64,000 bases of DNA, taken from RUG14121 sp964533935. Lineage in GTDB: Bacteria > Bacillota_I > Bacilli_A > RF39 > UBA660. Location: the NCBI GenBank assembly GCA_964533935.1, contig CAZHOG010000003.1, positions 1 to 64,000 of the forward strand. Direction: 5' to 3'. A model generated the notes under the pieces. The model was given only the letters and a program-made list of their open reading frames with translations, was not told the origin of the DNA and did no database searches. Both the position numbers and the translations under genes were made by a program. Of the stretch, positions 18,128 through 27,631 are shown piece by piece. Numbering within the stretch: the first letter of the stretch is position 1; every line of letters starts with the position of its first letter.

Positions 18128-18406
18128 TCAATCTTTTTTACGAAGAATGAAATATTTACATCCATATGCACAATAATTATTTATATAATCATCAACTAAA
18201 CTAATTTTATTAATTTCTGAAGCATTTTTATTTTTATCTTCATAAAATCCTTTTAGTCTTAGTTTGCCATATGACCAGTCTCCAACTACATAATCAAAAT
18301 TATTAAAATAGTCAGTTAACTTATCACTTATTTCCTCTATATTTATGGCATCATTATAATCTTTTATAATTTCAAAATTTTTCTCATTTATAATTATATT
18401 CTTCAT
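18128..18406 (-). CDS. YutD family protein (DUF1027)
   Basis: A 92-residue protein with the family pattern YVVGDWSYGKLRLKGFYED followed by a C-terminal YCAYGCKYFIL segment with two conserved cysteines. The function of YutD is unknown, though it is widespread in Bacilli. The stop codon is TGA. It overlaps the upstream gene by four bases, so the two are translationally coupled. Confidence 0.85.
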   Translation of the reverse strand: MKNIIINEKNFEIIKDYNDAINIEEISDKLTDYFNNFDYVVGDWSYGKLRLKGFYEDKNKNASEINKISLVDDYINNYCAYGCKYFILRKKD

Positions 18407-19194
18407 CTCATCAAAACTCCCACAATAACTGTTACTACTAATATACTAACAGCAATAAATCCAGATAGCAATAAAAATTCTACATAACCATTTTCAGATT
18501 TATTTTCTTCAACTTTTGGAAACTCTTTATAATACAAAACTGCTTTTTCTAATAAAGAATCTTTATCTTCCGCTAATGGATCTATATTAAAATATTCATA
18601 TACCTTTTTATTTATATTATTTATTTCTTGAATATTCATATTAACAACATTATCGTATGAATAACCAATCATTTCATATGCATCTTTATATACATTATTT
18701 TTTTCTTCTTTTATATATTCTATATTATTCAATAATTCATATTTTTTAAAAGAATAATATTTTTTGATTTCTTCATGATCTTGACTATACCTTATAATAT
18801 TAGTATTATTGATTGTATTATCTAAAAACAATTGCTCATCATTGAAATCATTATTGAAACTCTTTACTCTTAAAATATACATATCTATTAAATTTTTAAT
18901 TACTTCATTAATATATTTATTAGGAATATTTTCTTTAGAAACATAATAATTCATTAAATTTTGATTAAAATAAGATAAATCTTCTAATGAATATCCAAAT
19001 TTAATAATGTTTTGTTCAAAACTACCTAAACCTGATTCTGTGTCAGTCTTATATGGATTAACAATATCTAATTCTCCATATATAATTATTAAGGCATTTA
19101 TAACTATAGTAGTTATTTCATTTTTATTTGTCTTATTCAAATAATTATTTATACCCTCTTCAATGGCTTCATTAATAAAAAAATTATCCTTCAT
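18403..19194 (-). CDS. Unknown tail-anchored protein
   Basis: A 263-residue protein, mostly helical and acidic, with one hydrophobic segment at the extreme C-terminus (about 240-262), giving a tail-anchored topology with the bulk inside the cell. I do not recognise a family. It overlaps the YutD-like gene by four bases. A GAGG ribosome site precedes the ATG. Confidence 0.6.
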   Translation of the reverse strand: MKDNFFINEAIEEGINNYLNKTNKNEITTIVINALIIIYGELDIVNPYKTDTESGLGSFEQNIIKFGYSLEDLSYFNQNLMNYYVSKENIPNKYINEVIKNLIDMYILRVKSFNNDFNDEQLFLDNTINNTNIIRYSQDHEEIKKYYSFKKYELLNNIEYIKEEKNNVYKDAYEMIGYSYDNVVNMNIQEINNINKKVYEYFNIDPLAEDKDSLLEKAVLYYKEFPKVEENKSENGYVEFLLLSGFIAVSILVVTVIVGVLMR

Positions 19195-19303
19195 TTTTCA
19201 TTCCTCTATCTTATATTATTTTATCACACATACTATTTTATAATCAATAAATGTTGTTATTTTTTAAATAATTAATTTTATTTAATTTTTTTATTAAAAC
19301 TTG

Positions 19304-19332
19304 TTGACAAAAGTTCATTTATCGATTAGTAT
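19304..19332 (+). promoter_or_regulatory. Sigma-A promoter of structured leader RNA
   Basis: TTGACA (19304-19309), a 17-base spacer and TAGTAT (19327-19332), placing the transcription start near 19339. Confidence 0.75.
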
Positions 19333-19338
19333 AGTACC

Positions 19339-19439
19339 TACCAAATCACTTAAGAAGGCGATTTGGTGCTAGTATCACACTAGTCAACCCCTTTTTATTC
19401 TTTTAGAAGCTGTCTTCAGGGGGCAGCTTCAATTTTTTT
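19339..19439 (+). ncRNA. Structured leader or small RNA ending in an intrinsic terminator
   Basis: About 100 bases between a strong promoter and the ATG at 19458. It contains hairpin ACCAAATC/GATTTGGT (19340-19367), hairpin CTAGT/ACTAG (19369-19383), and a 9-bp GC-rich terminator stem GAAGCTGTC/GGCAGCTTC (19406-19430) with a T-run. CCCC at 19388-19391 could pair with the G-run in and beside the terminator loop (19419-19423), which offers a switch between two structures. It matches none of the riboswitch classes I know. It is either an attenuator for the next gene or an independent small RNA. Confidence 0.65.
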
Positions 19440-19457
19440 GGTTTTAGGAGGCTTATT

Positions 19458-19841
19458 ATGAATAATAAAGTATTAATTTATAAAATACTAATAAACTTAT
19501 ATTTTAAGGATGTTGAAGAAATTGATTTGAATAATATTGAGAATATTCATGATACTTTTATAAATACATTAACTAATTATGATTTAATTTCAAATAATCC
19601 AAATTTAATAAAATTTAATAATATCAATTATTTCAAAAAAATGTTAATATACGTTTTTTCTGATCTTGAATTAGGAATTTTTGTTCACAATAAATTAATT
19701 TTTGATAAAAATAATATCATAATTATTGATGCTATTAAAAATATGGATATTGAAATATCAGAATATTTAATTAATGAAATTGCAAATTATTTAAAATATG
19801 AAATTAATAATAATTATACATTAAAAAAAGTTGATAACTAA
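19458..19841 (+). CDS. Unknown small protein behind the structured leader
   Basis: A 127-residue soluble, Asn/Ile-rich helical protein with no family I recognise and no cysteines or membrane segments. TAGGAGG precedes the ATG by six bases. It follows an intrinsic terminator in its leader, so its expression may depend on read-through. Its last four bases overlap the convergent nifJ gene. Confidence 0.65.
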   Translation: MNNKVLIYKILINLYFKDVEEIDLNNIENIHDTFINTLTNYDLISNNPNLIKFNNINYFKKMLIYVFSDLELGIFVHNKLIFDKNNIIIIDAIKNMDIEISEYLINEIANYLKYEINNNYTLKKVDN

Positions 19842-19859
19842 TCGTTATCAGCTTTTTTT
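19832..19859 (+). terminator. Intrinsic terminator of the leader-controlled gene
   Basis: Stem TGATAAC/GTTATCA followed by GC and seven T; it lies over the stop codon and inside the end of nifJ. Confidence 0.7.
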
Positions 19860-22800
19860 AGTTTATCATAGTAATTATATCGAGTAATTGCATTTTCTTT
19901 ATTAGTTTTCAAAACAGTAGCAGCAAGTTTTTCATCTTTTATTTTTAAAGAATTATAACGAACTTCATTATTTAGAAAATCATCATATTTCATAAAATCA
20001 GGTTCTTTTGAATCAATATATAATTTATTATCTTTATATCTCATCAACAAAGTATAACCACAATCAACAGCAAGTTTTTGTTCTTGATTTGTGCAACTTA
20101 AGCCACCCTTTATTCCGTGCTCTACACATGGACAATAAGCAATTATTATTGCTGGGCCATCATGTTCTTCAGCTTCTTTAAAAGCTTTTATTGTTTGCAT
20201 CATATTAGCGCCTAAACTAATACTTGCAACATAAACATTAGGATAACTCATAGCAATTCTAAATAAATCTTTCTTAGCAACTTTTTTACCATAATCAGCA
20301 AATTCAGCTACTTGCCCAACATGAGAAGACTTACTCATTTGTCCACCAGTGTTTGAATATACTTCTGTATCTAAAACCAAAATTTTAATATTTTCATTTG
20401 AAGATAAAACATGATCTATTCCACCAAATCCAATGTCATAAGCCCATCCATCTCCACCAATAGACCATACAGTTCTACTTGGAATATAATTCAATAAATC
20501 TTTTATCTCTTTGGATACTTGTTTATCTTGAATATTATCATAGACATTTTTAGTAATTTCATAATCATTAGAATTATTCAACCATTTTTCATATAGTTCT
20601 TTTACTTCTGGTGTCGAAATATCTAAAGATTTTTGCATTACATTTTTTATTCTTTCACGTTGTGATTTATAAGATAAATGCATTCCGTATCCAAATTCCG
20701 CATTATCTTCAAACAATGAATTAGCCCATGGAATAGAATATGGTGTTGAAGGTGCACTACCACCATATATTGATGAACAACCTGTTGCATTAGCAATAAC
20801 TAATTTATCTTGAAATAATTGAGTTAATAATTTTGTATAAGCTGTTTCACCACAACCAGCACAAGCTCCACTAAATTCGAATCTAGGTTTTTCAAATTGA
20901 CTTCCTTTAATATTAAATTTATCTATTATTTTAGGATTCTCATAATTATTAAATAATTCTTCAGATTCTTTTTGTTTTTCTAAATCAAATTTTCCAAATT
21001 CTAAAGCCTTATTTCCATTCTTTCCAGGACATATATTTATACACAAACCACAACTTGTACAATCTGCCTCTGAAACACTAATCATATAATTATATTTGTC
21101 ATTACCCAATAAAGGTATTCCTTTATTTTTATCTTCTATAGCAAATGGTCTAATTACTGCATGAGGACAAACAAATGAACATTGACCACATTCAATACAG
21201 TTTTCTTTTTTCCATTTTACAACATTATCAGCACTTTTTCTTTTTTCATTTTTTGATAATTGAGCAGGAAAAGTACCATTACTAATTTCTAAAACATCAC
21301 TAACTTTTAATGAATTTCCTTCTCTTCCATTAATTATTTCATAAATATTTTTATACTTATTATTTTTACTTGAATATTCACTTATATTAATTTTATTAAT
21401 ATTTTCAAAAGCATCCTTTATAGCATTAATATTATTATTTACAATATCTTCACCTTTAGTTTTAAATTGTTCTTTAATTGAATCAGATACTATTTTAATA
21501 GCATTATCAACACCAAGCTTTTTTAATAATATTACTTCCATAATCTTATTTATTTTACCTTTAATATTATTTTTTATTGCTATCTCATTAGCATTAATTG
21601 CAAATATACTTACATTTTTATTTTTTAATGTTTCTTCATTTTTTAACATAGTAATTAATTCATTTATATCAGAAACATTTATTAATAAAATTCCATTTTC
21701 TTTAATATCATTTACCATATTAAATTTATTAAAATATTCTTGTTTAGTAACAACTATAATATTTGGATTTGTTACATAAAATGGTGCATTAATTTGCTTT
21801 TTTGAAACACGTAAATGACTAACTGTAACTCCCCCACTTTTTTTAGAATCATATTCAAAATATCCTTGAACATATTTCTCAGTCGAATTACCAATAATAT
21901 TCATTATATCTTTACTAGCACTTACCATTCCATCAGAACCAAAACCAAATATTTTGATTTCATCAGCACTTAATTTAAAATCATATGCAACTTTTTCCAG
22001 TGATAAATTAGTAATATCATCTTCAATACCTATTGTAAAATTATCTTTCAATTCCTGCTCTAGCATCCTATAAACGCTAATAATATCTTCTGGTGTAGTA
22101 TTTTTACTCGATAAGCCATATCTTCCACCAACAATATTTATTGGCATATTTTTTAAACTGGATAATACATCCAAATACAATGGTTCACCTATACTACCAG
22201 ACTCTTTTGTTCTATCTAAAACAGCAATATTTTTAACTGTTTTTGGTAATACATTTATTAAATACTTTTTACTAAATGGGCGATATAAATGTACTTCTAT
22301 TAATCCATATTTTTTACCTAAAGAATTTTCTTTATCAATAACTAATTTAATTGTATCATTTACACTTCCCATAGCAATAATAATATTCTCTGCCTCTTTA
22401 TCTCCATAGTAATTAAATGGCTGATAATCAGTATTAGCCAAATAATTAACTTTTTGCATATATTCATTAACTATATCAGGCATTTTATTATATAGAGTAT
22501 TTCTAGCTTCTACACTTTGAAAATATATATCTTCATTTTCAGCCATTCCTTTTTGAATATTTGACTTATAATTAAGAGCTTTCTTTTTAAATTCAGTAAT
22601 CTTATCATAATTAATTAATTTTAAAAATTCATTTTCATCAATAAGATTAACTGTATTTAATTCATGACTCGTTCTAAAGCCATCAAAAAAATGAACAAAT
22701 GGAAGACTTCCTTCTATTGCGGATAAATGGGATACTGCTGCCATATAATAAGCATCTTTAACATTACTAGAAGATAACATACAAAAACCTGTTTGTCTCG

Positions 22801-23191
22801 TTGCATAAATATCTGAATGATCACCAAAAATAGACAATGCATGGGTTGCAACTGTTCGAGATGCAACATGTATAACACCTGGTAAACATTCTCCAGCCAT
22901 TTTATACATATTTGGAATCATTAGAAGAAGTCCTTGACTTGCTGTAAAAGTTGAAGCCAACGAACCACTTATTAACGCTCCATGCATAGTCCCAGCCGCC
23001 CCAGCTTCACTTTGCATCTCTATTACTTTAACTTGTTCATTAAATAGATTCAAAGTATTCTTATGAGATAGTAAATCAATATTAGAAGCCATTGGACTAG
23101 AAGGTGTTATTGGATAAATGCTACATAGCTCACTAAATAAGTATGCAACTTTAGAGCACGCTTTATTTCCATCATAAATATATTTTTTCAT
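19838..23191 (-). CDS. nifJ: Pyruvate:ferredoxin (flavodoxin) oxidoreductase
   Basis: Single-chain enzyme converting pyruvate and CoA to acetyl-CoA and CO2 while reducing ferredoxin, the main pyruvate outlet in anaerobes. The 1117 residues show the domains in order: the N-terminal PFOR domain beginning near ITPSSPMAS, domain II, a linker, two 4Fe-4S motifs (CIECGQCSFVCP near 665 and CTSCGLCINICP near 710), then the TPP domain with GACAGCGETAY (about 769), GGDGWAYDIGFGG (about 907) and DTEVYSNTGGQ. It is monocistronic, with a weak GGAAAG site. No adjacent ferredoxin or hydrogenase is present. Confidence 0.98.
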   Translation of the reverse strand: MKKYIYDGNKACSKVAYLFSELCSIYPITPSSPMASNIDLLSHKNTLNLFNEQVKVIEMQSEAGAAGTMHGALISGSLASTFTASQGLLLMIPNMYKMAGECLPGVIHVASRTVATHALSIFGDHSDIYATRQTGFCMLSSSNVKDAYYMAAVSHLSAIEGSLPFVHFFDGFRTSHELNTVNLIDENEFLKLINYDKITEFKKKALNYKSNIQKGMAENEDIYFQSVEARNTLYNKMPDIVNEYMQKVNYLANTDYQPFNYYGDKEAENIIIAMGSVNDTIKLVIDKENSLGKKYGLIEVHLYRPFSKKYLINVLPKTVKNIAVLDRTKESGSIGEPLYLDVLSSLKNMPINIVGGRYGLSSKNTTPEDIISVYRMLEQELKDNFTIGIEDDITNLSLEKVAYDFKLSADEIKIFGFGSDGMVSASKDIMNIIGNSTEKYVQGYFEYDSKKSGGVTVSHLRVSKKQINAPFYVTNPNIIVVTKQEYFNKFNMVNDIKENGILLINVSDINELITMLKNEETLKNKNVSIFAINANEIAIKNNIKGKINKIMEVILLKKLGVDNAIKIVSDSIKEQFKTKGEDIVNNNINAIKDAFENINKINISEYSSKNNKYKNIYEIINGREGNSLKVSDVLEISNGTFPAQLSKNEKRKSADNVVKWKKENCIECGQCSFVCPHAVIRPFAIEDKNKGIPLLGNDKYNYMISVSEADCTSCGLCINICPGKNGNKALEFGKFDLEKQKESEELFNNYENPKIIDKFNIKGSQFEKPRFEFSGACAGCGETAYTKLLTQLFQDKLVIANATGCSSIYGGSAPSTPYSIPWANSLFEDNAEFGYGMHLSYKSQRERIKNVMQKSLDISTPEVKELYEKWLNNSNDYEITKNVYDNIQDKQVSKEIKDLLNYIPSRTVWSIGGDGWAYDIGFGGIDHVLSSNENIKILVLDTEVYSNTGGQMSKSSHVGQVAEFADYGKKVAKKDLFRIAMSYPNVYVASISLGANMMQTIKAFKEAEEHDGPAIIIAYCPCVEHGIKGGLSCTNQEQKLAVDCGYTLLMRYKDNKLYIDSKEPDFMKYDDFLNNEVRYNSLKIKDEKLAATVLKTNKENAITRYNYYDKLKKADND

Positions 23192-23239
23192 ATTATCACT
23201 TTCCTTATTATAATAATTATAACACGATTATTTTTCATA

Positions 23240-23275
23240 TAAAAAAAACATTGTAAATGTTTACAACGTTTTTTA
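23240..23275 (-). terminator. Intrinsic terminator of the TasA/lectin-like gene
   Basis: Stem AACGTTGTAAA/TTTACAATGTT-like with one mismatch and a long U-run on the minus strand, just past the stop at 23279. Confidence 0.75.
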
Positions 23276-23278
23276 TTT

Positions 23279-24916
23279 TTATTCGATTATAAATGGATCA
23301 TTTATAGTTCCGGTTCCATTTACTTTTTCTACTTCTGCTTTTAAGTAAAATGCAGGAAAAACATTAAAAGAAGAACTTGCATTTCCGTAAGTTGGATCCC
23401 ATGATGTATTTGAATACCAAGCAGCATAACCGCTATATCTATCTAAAAACCATTTACCAGTAGATTTTTGCCAGTTACGATCTTTACATGTAGTACAACA
23501 TCTATAATAACTCATTTTTTCAGTCCAACAATCGCTAGGAGAAGAATATCCGTAATCACTAACTGAAGGAAGAGCAATTTTTCCATTATAAATATATGAA
23601 TTATCTTTTTCTTTATTATAAAAAGTTAATACAATGTTACCATTGCCAATTGAAGATAAACCTATTTGCCATCTAACATTTGCTATTTGATTTTGAAGAT
23701 TACCTAAACTAGTGAGATAAGTAGTATTTAAATAATCTTTTATTGTACTATTGTTCCAATCATTCTTATTATTTACATCCCATTTCATATTTGTAACACT
23801 ATCTTTTCTAACAACTTTAATCAAAGTTTTAGAACCTGAATTATCAGCTAATTGAATATTATTCATGCTTCCAATAATTCTATATACTTCATTTCCTATT
23901 TTAATATAGTTATTTGGATTTTCTCCAACATATCTAATATTTGCATCCGAAGTATTATCTTTTTGTAAACTTGAGTCATTGCTTTCAAAAAGTAATCTAA
24001 CATATTCAGTAAGTGGCATTACACCTAACATATCAATTATTTCCAATTTAATATTTGCATTAAATTTTTCATTTGCTAATAACTTAATTGCATTACTATT
24101 TCCAACAGTAGAAGTATATTTAATTATCATTTCATAAGAATGAGTTGCATTTGCATCAATTTTAACTCCACTTAAAATCTTAGTATCACTAGTTGGCATT
24201 GCTGTTTCAGCAACAACTACTTCACCATCTCTTTTTAAAGTATATGTCAAATTATTTCCATAATCATTAACAATATCACTTAACATTAAATTATATTTTT
24301 GTTTATTATTTGTTGGATTATAAATATTAAATTCCTTTGTTATTTCTTGTGTCTCAGTTAAATTTGAAATATCTATTTTATCATTTAATATTTGTACAGG
24401 AGATATTGGAATTGTATCAATTCCTAATGTTGCACTAAATATTTTTCCTTGTAGATCATTTTGATTTTCATTACTATGTTTAAATGTTATTTTTAATGTA
24501 TAGTTTTTCGTTGTATTTGCATTAATTGAAATACTAGAACTTAAATAAGTTTTACCGATATTACTAACTGGTAAAATTGATTCTTCAATCACATTACCAG
24601 TTTCATCAGATAATGTATACACTAAATCTTCATTAAACTCATTTGTAATATTTTCTAAATAAATATTATAATCTACTGCTATATTACTTGTATTTTCTAC
24701 TGTAAATGTTTTAGTAAAACTATCTCCTGGAACTATTCCAGATACATTGATTTCTTGGCCACCAGTATAAGTTAAAGTTAGATTATTTGTTTTAACTACT
24801 GTTTGTGATTCATTTATTCTATTTACATTGGCACTATAGAATGCATAAGTAACTCCCGCAACAAGAGCCACCACGACAAATATACTTGCTACTATTAATA
24901 TTATTTTTTTCTTCAT
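23279..24916 (-). CDS. Secreted modular protein: SipW-type signal, two TasA-like domains, lectin-like C-terminus
   Basis: A 545-residue surface protein. Residues 1-30 are a SipW-type signal ending in VTYAFYSA. Two beta-rich TasA/camelysin-like domains follow (about 30-175 and 180-300), each with a NP or ENTSN-type strand and VVAETAMP/EESILPV repeats. The C-terminal 240 residues begin NIRYVGENPNNYIKIG, contain several Cys (CWTEK, YRCCTTC) and end in an aromatic-rich lectin-like or sulfatase-modifying-factor-like fold. Its first 175 residues are closely similar to those of the DGR target at 47655-48788. The ATG at 24916 carries a GAGTGAT site. Confidence 0.75.
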   Translation of the reverse strand: MKKKIILIVASIFVVVALVAGVTYAFYSANVNRINESQTVVKTNNLTLTYTGGQEINVSGIVPGDSFTKTFTVENTSNIAVDYNIYLENITNEFNEDLVYTLSDETGNVIEESILPVSNIGKTYLSSSISINANTTKNYTLKITFKHSNENQNDLQGKIFSATLGIDTIPISPVQILNDKIDISNLTETQEITKEFNIYNPTNNKQKYNLMLSDIVNDYGNNLTYTLKRDGEVVVAETAMPTSDTKILSGVKIDANATHSYEMIIKYTSTVGNSNAIKLLANEKFNANIKLEIIDMLGVMPLTEYVRLLFESNDSSLQKDNTSDANIRYVGENPNNYIKIGNEVYRIIGSMNNIQLADNSGSKTLIKVVRKDSVTNMKWDVNNKNDWNNSTIKDYLNTTYLTSLGNLQNQIANVRWQIGLSSIGNGNIVLTFYNKEKDNSYIYNGKIALPSVSDYGYSSPSDCWTEKMSYYRCCTTCKDRNWQKSTGKWFLDRYSGYAAWYSNTSWDPTYGNASSSFNVFPAFYLKAEVEKVNGTGTINDPFIIE

Positions 24917-25025
24917 ACATATCACTCTATTCTTATATTTATTTTATAATATTAGTAAATATATTTCAAATAATAATTACTTTTTACTTAGAAATTGACA
25001 ATATAATGTATAAAATGTAAAGTGC

Positions 25026-25053
25026 TTGACAAAAATAATAAAAAGTGTATAAT
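25026..25053 (+). promoter_or_regulatory. Sigma-A promoter of the small membrane protein gene
   Basis: TTGACA (25026-25031), a 16-base spacer and TATAAT (25048-25053), with the ATG 28 bases downstream. Confidence 0.85.
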
Positions 25054-25081
25054 ATAGACTCATAAACAGGGGGGAGTTTAA

Positions 25082-25324
25082 ATGAATAAGGGGTTTAATG
25101 TAGCTAACGCTAGAAAAAAATTATTAGTAATGGATTATATTTCATTAGGAATGTGTATTATGGCAATATTAATTTCATTAATATGCTTAACAATTACTAG
25201 AATTCCATATGTATTATTTATATTTAGAACAATAATTATTGCTAGTTTATTTGTATCATATATAAATATAAAAAATATAATTTCTTATTACAAAAAAAAT
25301 GATGAATTATTTAAATTCATATAA
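25082..25324 (+). CDS. Small membrane protein, unknown
   Basis: An 80-residue protein with two predicted membrane helices (about 17-40 and 46-65) and short charged ends. A very strong GGGGGGAG ribosome site and a consensus promoter suggest high expression. It is divergent from the gene starting at 24916 and convergent to sipW. I do not recognise a family. Confidence 0.75.
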   Translation: MNKGFNVANARKKLLVMDYISLGMCIMAILISLICLTITRIPYVLFIFRTIIIASLFVSYINIKNIISYYKKNDELFKFI

Positions 25325-25353
25325 AAAAGATTCCGTTATTCGGAATCTTTTTT
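25324..25353. terminator. Bidirectional terminator between small membrane gene and sipW
   Basis: Stem AAAGATTCCG/CGGAATCTTT with a 5-base loop and flanking A and T runs. Confidence 0.85.
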
Positions 25354-25941
25354 ATTATCATTATTTTTAGTTTGTTCTGCTTTTATACTATCTACTAATT
25401 CTCTTTTCTTTTCTTCAATTATAGTAACTATAAATTTATATAATTGATAAATGAATAATCCAAAAAGAGGAATAATTATAAATATGAAGAAGCCAACTCT
25501 AGATTGCAAAAATGATAAAACTGTACCTAAATGGCCGACTTTTTTGCCACTATATAATCCGACAAAATCTTCCTCTGATACATATCCTTCATCTTCTGCA
25601 TCATTATTGTCTCCTTTTGTCACATAAGTCTTTACCCCATTTTGCTCATTAACTTTAATTATTCTATGTGTTTTAATAATAACAGTATCTTGTTCTTCAG
25701 ATAAGAATGAAATAATATCTCCAACTTGTAATTTATCAAATTCTGCTTCTTTAGTGATTATTAAATCACCAGTCATAATAGTTGGTTCCATTGATTTAGT
25801 TTGAATATTAAATGGCATTATACCACCAATATTTGATATACCTCTATTATCTGTTTTCAAGGATACAAATGTAATAGCTATAGCAATTATTACAACTAAA
25901 ACTAATAGAAAATCACCAATGTAGCTAAGTACTTTTTTCAT
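25336..25941 (-). CDS. sipW: SipW-type signal peptidase I (first copy)
   Basis: ER-type signal peptidase (family S26B) that removes signal peptides from TasA-like matrix proteins. It has an N-terminal membrane helix, the nucleophile Ser50 in TKSMEPT, and His92 in KTHRI in place of the Lys used by ordinary bacterial signal peptidases. KGDNND-type box and a C-terminal membrane helix complete the fold in 201 residues. It is the last gene of an operon with two TasA-like genes, the classic sipW-tasA pairing. Confidence 0.92.
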   Translation of the reverse strand: MKKVLSYIGDFLLVLVVIIAIAITFVSLKTDNRGISNIGGIMPFNIQTKSMEPTIMTGDLIITKEAEFDKLQVGDIISFLSEEQDTVIIKTHRIIKVNEQNGVKTYVTKGDNNDAEDEGYVSEEDFVGLYSGKKVGHLGTVLSFLQSRVGFFIFIIIPLFGLFIYQLYKFIVTIIEEKKRELVDSIKAEQTKNNDNKKDSE

Positions 25942-25970
25942 TTTACTTCCTCCTTATAATTTAAATGTTT

Positions 25971-26894
25971 TTATTCGTTTGTATCTGCTTTAGCATTTAA
26001 ATTAATTATTGCTCTAACACCATCACCTAATGATGCAGAATTTTCACAGTCAACATCTTGACCTTCAATCCAAATATAAACTCTTACTTTTGTAATACCA
26101 GGATTTACAGTGAAAATTTTATCACTTGACCAATCTGATTTATCAGTCTTTGTAGTTCTTAATGTTGCACTTAAAGTTCCAAAACTTGTTGAATCGTCTA
26201 ATGCTACTCCAGTTCCAAGTGCTTTTGCACCCAAATAAGTATAAGTTGTACCATCTGTTGCACCTAAATTATTTTTTGCAACAGTTGTATGTGAATCTGA
26301 ATTTGGTTCCCAAATTGTTTGTTCAACAGTACTATTTAAAGTTCTTGCAGTTGCTGGTGTATTTGTTGCATCAGTTCCTTTATTTAAGAATCCAATTCTT
26401 GTTGAATATTGTAAACCAACATCATTTTTTCCATTAACAGTAGCTGATGACGTATTTAATAACTCAATTTCTTTTGTAGCTGTTGATTGAATAAATAAAT
26501 CAAATGCTAAATATTTTCCAACATCCCCAGTTGTATCTTGTACATCTGTTTCTTTTGTTAAATTGATAGTTCCATCTTCTTGTAAAGCACCATAATACAT
26601 ATCAAATATACCAGCTGTAGTTGATCCAATAGTAGAAACTGGTTCTAAAACTGTTGGAAATTGATTTGTACTTCCTGTATAAGTTGCTGCTGTAATTTCA
26701 TCAGTAGTTAATGTAGACTTCCAATTTTGTGCATCTACTGACACTGTAATACCATTTGATGCTTGTACTTCAACATCTAATGATCCTAATGATAATTTTG
26801 TGTTAGCTGTAAACCATGCATATGATGCAGTAGTTAATGCAACACCAGATAGTAATAACATACTAAATGCTAATAAAAGTTTTTTCTTTTTCAT
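25971..26894 (-). CDS. TasA/camelysin-like secreted matrix protein
   Basis: A 307-residue secreted protein. Its signal ends in TTASYAWFTANT, the cleavage pattern of SipW substrates, after a short Lys-rich start and hydrophobic stretch. The mature part is beta-rich with LGSLDVEVQASNG near the N-terminus and a C-terminal RVYIWIEGQDVDCEN segment shared with the other TasA-like proteins here. A GGGAGG site precedes the ATG. Fibre formation as in B. subtilis TasA is likely but inferred. Confidence 0.85.
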   Translation of the reverse strand: MKKKKLLLAFSMLLLSGVALTTASYAWFTANTKLSLGSLDVEVQASNGITVSVDAQNWKSTLTTDEITAATYTGSTNQFPTVLEPVSTIGSTTAGIFDMYYGALQEDGTINLTKETDVQDTTGDVGKYLAFDLFIQSTATKEIELLNTSSATVNGKNDVGLQYSTRIGFLNKGTDATNTPATARTLNSTVEQTIWEPNSDSHTTVAKNNLGATDGTTYTYLGAKALGTGVALDDSTSFGTLSATLRTTKTDKSDWSSDKIFTVNPGITKVRVYIWIEGQDVDCENSASLGDGVRAIINLNAKADTNE

Positions 26895-26917
26895 AACTAA
26901 TTCCTCCCATAAACTTT

Positions 26918-27610
26918 TTAAGCTTTATCTTCTCCTAAAGAGACATCCATTTTCATTTCGCCACCTAATATGGCATCAACGCATTCTGGATCATCACCTT
27001 CAAGCCAAACTACAACCGTATATTTATCTATATCTTTTGGTTTGAAATTATCTCTCATATAATACATTATACGACTATCACTTTCAAACGAAGTTGTGTT
27101 CTTTTCAGCCTCTCCAGAAGCACTTTTTTTTGCATATACAACTTTTTCTCCATTAGTATACAAAGCAACTCTTACAGCTTCATCAACATTCTTTATTACA
27201 GATAAAATGTTAATTGAAAAACTATAACTTGTTGTTTCTTTACCTCTGTTTTTAACAAAAAAAGTATAAGCTAAATAATTATTTCCGCTATGCTCGCCTT
27301 CATGTTCATCAATATCAAGTGGCAACCATGATTCTGATATATTGTCCATATAATCTAATGATTTTGCATTTAATGTTAAAGCAGTATCACTAAAATTACT
27401 ATCGGCTGACATAACAATATTTTTCTTTGCAACCAAATTTGGGTCTAATGAAATTGTAAAGTTTCCTTCTTTATTAACTATGTATAATAACGCATATAAA
27501 ATAGATAAAAATAAAAGTAAAAATGCAATTATTATTGTAACAGTACGCATCAATAATTTTCTTTTATATATTTCCTTCGCCGTAAGTTCAATAGTTCTTT
27601 TTTCTTTCAA
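26918..27610 (-). CDS. TasA-like membrane-anchored or secreted protein
   Basis: A protein of about 230 residues with one N-terminal membrane segment (about 23-45) preceded by a long basic cytoplasmic stretch, then a beta-rich domain ending in YTVVVWLEGDDPECVD, a motif also seen in the adjacent TasA-like protein. There is no ATG near the beginning. A TTG at 27610 five bases after GGGGGTG is my choice; GTG at 27616 and TTG at 27631 are alternatives. It belongs to the sipW operon. It lacks a clear A-x-A cleavage site, so it may remain anchored. Confidence 0.65.
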   Translation of the reverse strand: MKEKRTIELTAKEIYKRKLLMRTVTIIIAFLLLFLSILYALLYIVNKEGNFTISLDPNLVAKKNIVMSADSNFSDTALTLNAKSLDYMDNISESWLPLDIDEHEGEHSGNNYLAYTFFVKNRGKETTSYSFSINILSVIKNVDEAVRVALYTNGEKVVYAKKSASGEAEKNTTSFESDSRIMYYMRDNFKPKDIDKYTVVVWLEGDDPECVDAILGGEMKMDVSLGEDKA

Positions 27611-27631
27611 TTTCACACCCCCACTAACCAA

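Noticed and set aside
23279..24916. Second DGR variable repeat in the paralogous surface protein
   Set aside because: Its C-terminal sequence does not match the TR and lacks the WSGSL...GVRP ends.
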